Source: Ochrobactrum sp. CM-21-5
GTDB taxonomy: Bacteria > Pseudomonadota > Alphaproteobacteria > Rhizobiales > Rhizobiaceae
DNA length: 64,000 bases
Direction of reading: 5' to 3'
Assembly (NCBI RefSeq): GCF_014253075.1
Contig: NZ_JACLZJ010000001.1
Span: 1,302,001 to 1,366,000, forward strand
In this document: positions 57,387-64,000 of the stretch, piece by piece
How positions within the stretch are numbered: the first letter of the stretch is position 1
How the letters are laid out: each line of letters opens with the position of its first letter
Translations under genes and position numbers: made by a program
The notes under the pieces: model-generated
What the model was told of the DNA's origin: nothing
What the model saw: only the letters and a program-made list of their open reading frames with translations
Database searches by the model: none

Positions 57387-57491
57387 ACCGCATGCCCCTT
57401 CCAGATATGCTGCGTATGATTACAACTTATTAGGGTTAATAAATCTTTGCATATGAGCCTTGTGCGAGACATGCTTCAGCTTTGTGTCGTG

Positions 57492-58319
57492 TCAGTTGGA
57501 TAATGGTGACAATGCCCGATAGAACGACGGCGTAAGGCCTGCTTCAGCCCGCGCAAGGTCATTGAAGGGCGGCTTCAGATCGCCGCGGAAATTGGTGCGC
57601 ACCAGTTCCCGAAATCGGGCGACCGGATCGATGCGGTTGCGGGCACAGAAGAAACGAAACCATTTGGCGCCCACGGCAACATGTTTCTTCTCGTCATTAT
57701 AGATCACGCTGAGGATGGCCGCGGTTTCGTGGTCGCCCGTTTCAATCATCTTTTCCAGAAGCGATGGCGTGACATCGAGGCCCCGCGCTTCGAGAATAAG
57801 CGGCACCACGGCCAGGCGGGCCTCCAGATCGTTGCGCGTATTGTGTGCGGATTGCCACAAGCCGTCATGGGCGGGCATATCGCCATAATCGGCGCCGAGG
57901 CTGCGCAGCCGGTCACGCAGCAAGGTGAAATGGCGCGCTTCGTCGTCGGCCACTTTCATCCAGCCGTCGAAGAAGCTGCGCGGAATTGGTTTTGCTGAAA
58001 AACGGGCAACAATGTCCAGCGCGAGATCTATGGCGTTGAGTTCAATATGGGCCAGGGCATGCATCAGCGCGATGCGTCCGTGCTCGGTATTGAGCGAACG
58101 CTTCTTCAGCATGCGTGGCGGCACCAGTTCCGGCTTTTCCGGTCGTCCGGGGCGGTCAGGCAGCGGCGGATCAAGGGGGCTGCGCACGGAAAGCCCGCGG
58201 GCGAACCAGCGCGCGGCAGTTTCGCGGGTAAGACGAACTTTCTCGTCGAGATTGCTGGCGGCAATCGCTCTTATGGCATTGCCGCGCAAACTAAGTTCGT
58301 TGGTTTGTTTTCCCGACAT
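57492..58319 (-). CDS. DUF455 ferritin-like protein
   Basis: A 275-residue helical protein with the ferritin-like di-metal pattern spread over helices: EHGRIALMHALAHIELNAIDLALD, DDEARHFTLL and NDEKKHVAVG. Members bind Fe or Mn; some resemble tRNA-modifying MiaE-type enzymes. Function unknown. It ends a short operon with bcp (3 bp upstream). Confidence 0.85.
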   Translation of the reverse strand: MSGKQTNELSLRGNAIRAIAASNLDEKVRLTRETAARWFARGLSVRSPLDPPLPDRPGRPEKPELVPPRMLKKRSLNTEHGRIALMHALAHIELNAIDLALDIVARFSAKPIPRSFFDGWMKVADDEARHFTLLRDRLRSLGADYGDMPAHDGLWQSAHNTRNDLEARLAVVPLILEARGLDVTPSLLEKMIETGDHETAAILSVIYNDEKKHVAVGAKWFRFFCARNRIDPVARFRELVRTNFRGDLKPPFNDLARAEAGLTPSFYRALSPLSN

Positions 58320-58322
58320 GGG

Positions 58323-58787
58323 TCAAAGCGCTCGTGCGGCTTCAAGCACATTTTCAGCATGGCCGGCAACCTTCACCTTATTCCAGATGCGGGCGATGCG
58401 GCCGTCGGCACCGATCAGGAAAGTCGTGCGTTCGACACCCATATATTTGCGGCCATACATGCTTTTTTCGACCCATACGCCATAGGCTTCGAGAACTGTT
58501 TTGTCCTCGTCGGCAGCCAGATCGATGGTAAGCTCATGCTTCTTGCGGAACTTGGCGTGCTTCTGGGCGCTGTCGGGAGAAAGCCCGATGACGCGTACGC
58601 CGATCTTGTCGAACTCAGGCTTCAACTGCGAAAAGGCAATCGCTTCCTTGGTGCATCCCGATGTATCGTCCTTGGGATAGAAATAGACGATGACAGGCTT
58701 CCCTTTTAGGGAAGACAGGACAATTTCACCATTGTCCGAAGGCAGCGTGAAATCCGGAGCCTGATCTCCAACCTGGGGATGAGCCAT
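58323..58787 (-). CDS. bcp: Peroxiredoxin of the Bcp/PrxQ family
   Basis: A 154-residue thiol peroxidase with the peroxidatic Cys45 in DTSGCTKEA. The position of the resolving cysteine five residues later (C50 in E. coli Bcp) is Ile50 and no other cysteine occurs, so this is a one-Cys type needing an external thiol. It reduces H2O2 and organic peroxides. Starts MAHPQVGDQAPDFTLP; the DUF455 gene follows 3 bp after its stop. Confidence 0.92.
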   Translation of the reverse strand: MAHPQVGDQAPDFTLPSDNGEIVLSSLKGKPVIVYFYPKDDTSGCTKEAIAFSQLKPEFDKIGVRVIGLSPDSAQKHAKFRKKHELTIDLAADEDKTVLEAYGVWVEKSMYGRKYMGVERTTFLIGADGRIARIWNKVKVAGHAENVLEAARAL

Positions 58788-59044
58788 ATCTGCGCCTTTC
58801 TTTTATGGATTAGCATGGAAACCACCTGTTACAGTTCGAGCTATCGCATTCGAACACGGCTTGTGCAACCATGGAAACCGGCGTCATTGCATATATTGAC
58901 GAGAGGCTGGCGGACCGGTGCAGGCCCGTTGACGAATCTCGAATGCAGACGGGAGGTTGAAAGAAAAATCAATTAGATACGGCAAGCTTATGATGTATTT
59001 TATAAAATGCCGTTGGTTGCAGCATCCATGATCCGGCCAGGATA

Positions 59045-62000
59045 TTGACAGAGAAACCGCGTAGAATCCGTTTTAGCAAGCGGGAAATGAAACGAATCGA
59101 ACGTCTCGCCGCCGAAGGTAGTGTGGATGGCTTGTTGCCGGACCCCACCCGTTTGGGGCGGTCTTTTTTTTCGCGCTGTTCTCATGCTTTTTTTTCCATT
59201 TGCATCTTGCTTGTTCTGCTGGGCGGTGCGGGCTTCGTTATTTTGCGGGGCGGCGTCAACAGCGACCTTTTGCGCGATGAAGCGCAGAAAAGCCTCACGC
59301 GGATTTTAGGCGACGGCGCTTCCGCATCCATTGGCAGCGCCGCCTTGTCACTCGATCAGGATAGCCACGTGGCAATGGAAGCGCGCGACGTGTCGATTGC
59401 CGACCCGAGACAGGGCGTCGAGATCAAGGGCATCAAATCCGTTCGGCTGGGGCTATCGCCCTTACCGCTGTTGGCGGGGCGGCTCCGTGTGGCCCAGCTG
59501 GAAGTGGATGGTGCTTCATTTGCGTTGCCGGAGACGAAAGGTGAGGGATTCTGGCAGTCTTTGCCGCATGATGAGCGCGGTCTCGTCGATTTTGATGCTG
59601 TATCCGGCGAACTGTTCGCTGCAATGCGCCGCAGCCTTGAGCTTTTGCAAGCGCAGGATACGCATGCAATCGGCATATTCAATAGCACTGTCCGCTTTAA
59701 AACGGGGAATACGCAGCAAGACATCGGCATTGAAAAGGTTCGCCTTTTTGAAGATTCTGGCAAGATACGCATTGAAGGCACCGTCATCTGGAAGGGCAAG
59801 ACGATTGCCCTCGACGGAAGCATCGATCGGAAAGCCGGCGAGAACAGCCTGAGCGGTTTTCGCCTGGATATAGACGGTATTCCGCTTTCGCTTGGATCTG
59901 CTCCCGAAGTTTCGCCAGTCATCAACGGCAACAGGGTTAATCCGGCTCATTTTGAACTGAATGGAAATGCGCGCGTTTCATTGGCCGGAGAGGCGGCGAA
60001 TGAGGCTGCTCCCGAACGCCTCGCCGCCGAGCTTGCTGTGAACGGTATCGACATGGAATTGGGGCGTGTCGACGATGTCCGGGGGCAGGTTCGACTGAAC
60101 CTTGAGCACGCTGTCGGAAGCCGAAAGATTGAGATCAAATCGTCGCAAATCGAATTGGGTGGGCTGCGGGCCCAGTTCAATGGCGCTTTCGGGCCTGAAC
60201 CGGAAGAGGACAATAATACCGGCGAACCGACTTATCGTTTTGAAATACTGACGAGTTCGGCCACAAGCATGCCTGTGGAATCGAGTGATCCACCACTATC
60301 TTTTGCGACACGGATTGCCGGTCGATACATGGCCGACCAGCAGCGGATTCAGTTTGCCAATCTGGATGTGCAGACCGGTGAAGGCGAGTTGTATGGTCAG
60401 GGTAGCATGGCCTTTGGCGATGGCTCGCCGGAGATGATCTTCATGCTGCGCGTTCCCAAGATGCCAGTGGCCGACGCCAAGCATCTATGGCCCATCGATG
60501 TGGCGGATGGCGCGCGCGAATGGGTATTAAAGAATCTGTTCGGCGGGACATTGAAGGATAGTCGGATCGACATCTCGCTTGCGGGCGGCCGTTTCAACGG
60601 GCCGGGTTTGCCGCCACCGCTTAAAGGGGATGAAATCAAGGCCGACTTCAATGTGGAGGATACCCGCTTCGACGTGGTTGGCGAGTTGCCCCCGGTGCGC
60701 GATGCCGATGGAACTATTTCCGTTCGCGGTGCCCATGCGACGATCAAGCTTTCGAAAGGGATAGCTTATACGCCGAACAATCGGAAAGTCGATGTGTCCG
60801 ATGGGACGTTGATTATCCCGTGGGGACCGCAGCGCCCGGTGATCGCCGATCTGGATCTCAACGTTTCGGGCGTTGCAGCCGCCATCGCGGAGATTGCAGG
60901 CAACAAGCCGATTGATGTTCTGAAGAATATACCGTTTCTGCCCGAGGATGTGACGGGAGACGTTGAAACGCGCGTAAAAGTGAGCTTCGCGGTCTCGAAG
61001 GACCCGCCTCCCGGTACGCTGAAATGGAATGCCGACATAGGTTTTTCGGATTTGAAGATCGCGAAGCCGGTGGGCGGCTCTGCAGTGAGCGACGCGACTG
61101 GAAAAATCAAAGTTGACCAATCGGTTGCGGTCATTACCGCCGACGCAAAAATCGACGGCATACCCGGTAAAATCAGCATGACGGAACCGGTTGATCGCTC
61201 GGGCTCCGCCAAGCGGGATCAGAAAATCAGGCTGGATATCGACGACAAGACACGTGACGCCGTTTTCCCGGGGTTGAACTCCATCTTTTCGGGGCCGATG
61301 TCGGTCGATCTCGGTATGGCGGAAGGTAGCAAGCGGCACGTTTCTGCCGATCTGGGCAAGACACAGATTGATCTGCCGTGGTTGGGGTGGCGCAAAGGAG
61401 CGGGTATTCCAGCAAAGGCGAGTTTCGATCTGATTCAGAGTGCAGACAATAAGGGCAAGCTCGAAATTCAGAATTTGGAATTTACCGGCGATGCTTTTGG
61501 CGCCAAAGGCAGGCTGTCGATTGCCAACGGTGATTTCCAATCGGCCGATTTCAGCCAGTTGCGGCTGAATCGAACGGACAATCTTTCAGTCAAGGCTGTG
61601 AAGTCATCCAGCGGCTTTCGCGTGAACGTGCGCGGTACGCAGTTTGACGCGAGAGCGCTTATCAAACAGGTTTCCGATCTTGGAGAGAAGAAGAAAGGCC
61701 GCAGCGGCAAAGATGACAGTGCGCGTATTGTCGTCAGTGCCCAGATCGATGAAGTCGGCGGTTTCAACAATGAGTCGCTGCGCAATGTGGCGGTTTCCTA
61801 CGAAAGTGCCGGCAGCAAAATCTCCGGTGTATCGGTCAATGCCGTCACCTCATCCGGCGAAGCATTCGTCGCGACCAATAACGAACAGGCGGGCGCGCGC
61901 TCGATTTCGCTCCAGTCGAATGATGCGGGAGCCGTGCTGCGGTTCTTTGATTTTTACGACAAGATGAGGGGCGGAAAGATCACGGTCGGCCTGGCGGCTC

Positions 62001-62491
62001 AGGGCAACGGCCCGCTGCGCGGCCAGATCGACGCACGCGACTTCGCCATCATCAACGAACCGCGACTTGCAAAGATCGTATCCAGTTCCCCCAATAGTGG
62101 CGGATCAAGCCTCAATCAGGCGGTCAAGCGTGACATTGACGTATCGCGTGTCGATGTCGAACGTGGCTTCTCGATGATTGAAAAGGGAGATGGTTACTTA
62201 AACTTGTCGAAAGGCGTGGTCCGTGGCCCCACCGTGGGGACGACGTTTCAGGGCACGCTTTATGACCGGCAGGGTGATATGTCGATTACCGGCACCTTCA
62301 TGCCGGCCTATGGCGTCAATCGTATCTTTGGCGAAGTACCCATCTTCGGTGCATTGCTCGGTAACGGCCGGGATCGCGGTTTGCTCGGCATCACCTATAA
62401 GCTGACTGGAAACGCCAAGCAGCCGCAGGTTATCGTCAATCCGATTTCGATAATCGCTCCGGGGATTTTCCGTTCGATCTTCGAGTTTTGA
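59045..62491 (+). CDS. Large AsmA-like (DUF3971/YhdP-type) envelope protein
   Basis: A 1148-residue protein anchored by one N-terminal helix (about 47-69) after a basic cytoplasmic tail. The rest is a long periplasmic beta-rich region of the DUF3971/AsmA class, ending with the AsmA_2 type C-terminus (SITGTFMPAYGVNRIFGEVPIFG). E. coli YhdP/TamB relatives bridge the two membranes and move phospholipids. That role is inferred here. Start is a TTG at 59045 with only a weak ribosome-binding site; ATG 59087 (MKRIERL) is an alternative and would still keep the anchor. Confidence 0.88.
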   Translation: MTEKPRRIRFSKREMKRIERLAAEGSVDGLLPDPTRLGRSFFSRCSHAFFSICILLVLLGGAGFVILRGGVNSDLLRDEAQKSLTRILGDGASASIGSAALSLDQDSHVAMEARDVSIADPRQGVEIKGIKSVRLGLSPLPLLAGRLRVAQLEVDGASFALPETKGEGFWQSLPHDERGLVDFDAVSGELFAAMRRSLELLQAQDTHAIGIFNSTVRFKTGNTQQDIGIEKVRLFEDSGKIRIEGTVIWKGKTIALDGSIDRKAGENSLSGFRLDIDGIPLSLGSAPEVSPVINGNRVNPAHFELNGNARVSLAGEAANEAAPERLAAELAVNGIDMELGRVDDVRGQVRLNLEHAVGSRKIEIKSSQIELGGLRAQFNGAFGPEPEEDNNTGEPTYRFEILTSSATSMPVESSDPPLSFATRIAGRYMADQQRIQFANLDVQTGEGELYGQGSMAFGDGSPEMIFMLRVPKMPVADAKHLWPIDVADGAREWVLKNLFGGTLKDSRIDISLAGGRFNGPGLPPPLKGDEIKADFNVEDTRFDVVGELPPVRDADGTISVRGAHATIKLSKGIAYTPNNRKVDVSDGTLIIPWGPQRPVIADLDLNVSGVAAAIAEIAGNKPIDVLKNIPFLPEDVTGDVETRVKVSFAVSKDPPPGTLKWNADIGFSDLKIAKPVGGSAVSDATGKIKVDQSVAVITADAKIDGIPGKISMTEPVDRSGSAKRDQKIRLDIDDKTRDAVFPGLNSIFSGPMSVDLGMAEGSKRHVSADLGKTQIDLPWLGWRKGAGIPAKASFDLIQSADNKGKLEIQNLEFTGDAFGAKGRLSIANGDFQSADFSQLRLNRTDNLSVKAVKSSSGFRVNVRGTQFDARALIKQVSDLGEKKKGRSGKDDSARIVVSAQIDEVGGFNNESLRNVAVSYESAGSKISGVSVNAVTSSGEAFVATNNEQAGARSISLQSNDAGAVLRFFDFYDKMRGGKITVGLAAQGNGPLRGQIDARDFAIINEPRLAKIVSSSPNSGGSSLNQAVKRDIDVSRVDVERGFSMIEKGDGYLNLSKGVVRGPTVGTTFQGTLYDRQGDMSITGTFMPAYGVNRIFGEVPIFGALLGNGRDRGLLGITYKLTGNAKQPQVIVNPISIIAPGIFRSIFEF

Positions 62492-62552
62492 CATCGGAAT
62501 AATCTGGAAAGACCGGACGATTGTGCGGCATTGTCTGGTGTAAATCTGGTCT

Positions 62553-62582
62553 ATGCAAAAGAAAAGCCGGGCTTCCCCGGCT
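62553..62582 (-). terminator. Terminator downstream of tyrS
   Basis: AGCCGGG/CCCGGCT stem with TTC-type loop; T-rich tail on the minus strand (TTTTCTTTTG), lying 60 nt after the tyrS stop. Confidence 0.8.
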
Positions 62583-62640
62583 ATTCAATCTCATATCTGG
62601 CAGCGTGAAATGGCTCCCGCTTTCAAGAGGCGTGCTCACT

Positions 62641-63894
62641 TCAAGCGGGCCGTATCAGGACATGACGTTTTTTACCCAGCGAAAGCTTGATAACGCCTTG
62701 TTCGTTCAGGGCGCTTGAGTTGATGCTCATGCGCGGATCGCTGACCAGCTCATCGTTGATGCGCACCGCGCCGCCTTCCACGTGGCGGCGCGCCTCGCCA
62801 TTGGTACTGCAAAGTTCGGCCAGAACCATCAGCGCAAGCACACCGATGCCGTCGTTGAGCGTTGCCTTGTGTACGCCTATCGTCGGAAGGTTCTCCGACA
62901 GTTCTCCGTCTTCGAAAGTCTTGCGCGCCGTTTCCGCAGCTTCTTCCGCAGCCTCGCGGCCATGCAGCATGGCGGTTACTTCGGTAGCGAAGATTTTCTT
63001 GGCTTCATTGATTTCCGAACCGCCAAGCGCGGCAAGCTTGGCAATCTCGTCCAGCGGAAGCGTAGTGTAAAGCTTCAGGAAGCGCTCGACATCGGCATCT
63101 TCCGTATTGCGCCAGTATTGCCAGAAATCATATGCACTGAGCATGTCGGCATTGAGCCAGATGGCGCCGCCGAGCGACTTGCCCATCTTCTGGCCAGATG
63201 CGGTGGTGAGCAGCGGCGAAGTCAGGGCATAAAGCTGCGGCGTACCCATGCGATGTCCGAGATCAATACCGTTGATGATATTGCCCCACTGGTCCGATCC
63301 ACCCATTTGCAGGCGCATATCGTAGCGCTTGTTCAGTTCCACGAAATCATAGGCCTGCAAGATCATGTAGTTGAATTCGAGGAAGGAAAGCGACTGTTCA
63401 CGATCCAGACGCAGTTTGACCGAATCAAACGACAGCATACGATTGACCGAAAAATGGCGGCCTACATCGCGCAGGAATTCCAGATAGTTGATGTTGCGCA
63501 GCCAGTCGGCGTTGTTGACCATCAGCGCATCGGTGGCCCCTTCGCCAAAGGTAAGATAATTGGCGAAAACCCGCTTGATGCCGGCAATGTTCTCGGTAAT
63601 CGTATCTTCGGTCATAAGTTTGCGCGCTTCGTCCTTGAAGGACGGATCGCCGACCATGCCAGTGCCGCCGCCCATCAGAGCGACAGGCCTGTGACCTGTC
63701 TGCTGCAGCCAATGGAGCATCATGATCTGGATCAGGCCGCCTGCGTGCAGACTGGGTGCCGTAGGGTCGAAGCCGATATAGGCCGTCACGGTTTCCTTGG
63801 CAAACAGTTCGTCGAGGCCGCTTTCATCGGAAATCTGATGAATGAAGCCGCGCTCGGAAAGCGTGCGAAGAAAATCGGATCTAAAACCGGACAT
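62641..63894 (-). CDS. tyrS: Tyrosyl-tRNA synthetase
   Basis: Class I synthetase, 417 residues. It has the HIGH-type motif in [20 protein letters not shown] (tyrosine pocket), the KMGKS loop (KMSKS equivalent) and a C-terminal S4 domain (about 350-417) binding tRNA. Starts MSGFRSDFL. Its upstream gap runs off the window; the next gene rightward is not visible. Confidence 0.97.
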   Translation of the reverse strand: MSGFRSDFLRTLSERGFIHQISDESGLDELFAKETVTAYIGFDPTAPSLHAGGLIQIMMLHWLQQTGHRPVALMGGGTGMVGDPSFKDEARKLMTEDTITENIAGIKRVFANYLTFGEGATDALMVNNADWLRNINYLEFLRDVGRHFSVNRMLSFDSVKLRLDREQSLSFLEFNYMILQAYDFVELNKRYDMRLQMGGSDQWGNIINGIDLGHRMGTPQLYALTSPLLTTASGQKMGKSLGGAIWLNADMLSAYDFWQYWRNTEDADVERFLKLYTTLPLDEIAKLAALGGSEINEAKKIFATEVTAMLHGREAAEEAAETARKTFEDGELSENLPTIGVHKATLNDGIGVLALMVLAELCSTNGEARRHVEGGAVRINDELVSDPRMSINSSALNEQGVIKLSLGKKRHVLIRPA

Positions 63895-63931
63895 GCCCTT
63901 TTCCTGACTGTGAAGGCGAGGTTGATGTGGT

Positions 63932-63949
63932 GGTAAGCAAGCGCTTACC
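63932..63949. repeat. Dyad upstream of tyrS
   Basis: GGTAAGC, AAGC spacer, GCTTACC. A 7-bp inverted repeat in the tyrS upstream gap; it could be an operator or chance. Confidence 0.4.
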
Positions 63950-64000
63950 CCATTGTGATAAGTTGGCCTTTAACATCATTCAACCGGGAATAACAAGGAA

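Overview
This is chromosomal DNA of an alphaproteobacterium of the order Hyphomicrobiales (Rhizobiales), most likely the Brucella/Ochrobactrum group. The evidence is gene order and protein resemblance recalled from that group: cobS/cobT divergent, erpA|dgt-argS-SPOR-nagZ-scpAB-tatABC-serS-surE-pcm, a fused SecDF followed by Mth938 and phytoene-synthase-like genes, and RNase E next to an amidase and PBP1A. The window is almost entirely housekeeping. I see no transposase, phage gene, CRISPR array or rRNA. The only AT-rich patch that stands out is around a small DsbB-like gene near 2.3 kb. Species cannot be fixed from the sequence alone.

Layout. 0-10.5 kb: a truncated HAD phosphatase, DusA, a DsbB-like protein, a cobS-DUF1289-aspartic protease operon divergent from cobT, an Lrp regulator, a uracil-DNA-glycosylase-family protein, a secreted SNase-like nuclease, an ExoR-like periplasmic regulator, exonuclease III, a DUF533 protein and an A-type Fe-S carrier. 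10.6-25.8 kb: a long plus-strand run, dgt, argS, SPOR protein, nagZ, scpAB, tatABC, serS, surE, pcm and a degenerate LytM lipoprotein. 25.8-32.4 kb: a DUF815 ATPase, yajC-secDF, two homologues of mitochondrial complex I assembly factors, and trmFO.

32.4-39.9 kb: a DUF1127 microprotein followed on the minus strand by four hairpins, each exposing CCUCCUCCC in its loop (a CcsR/cuckoo-type small RNA array and the most interesting item here), then DUF2157/GDYXXLXY membrane proteins, tRNA-Leu(UAG), trigger factor, gatB, a GNAT enzyme, an NDUFA12 homologue and a DUF2155 protein. 40-47 kb: a minus-strand block of M48 peptidase, DsbA-like protein, aroQ, accB, accC and aat, plus a plus-strand aminotransferase. 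47-64 kb: rne, a roughly 700 bp gap, amidase, PBP1A, prfB with its programmed frameshift, an M23 peptidase, a DUF455 protein, bcp, a large AsmA-like protein and tyrS.

Functional themes are envelope biogenesis and cell-wall remodelling (amidase, PBP1A, two LytM proteins, SPOR protein, NagZ, BepA-like M48, AsmA-like), protein export (Tat, Sec-YajC), translation (three aminoacyl-tRNA synthetases, GatB, RF2, trigger factor, TrmFO, DusA), fatty-acid precursor supply (AccBC) and respiratory complex I support. Several starts were placed downstream of the longest open frame using ribosome-binding sites and family lengths. All functional names come from motif and family recognition by eye; no database search was run.
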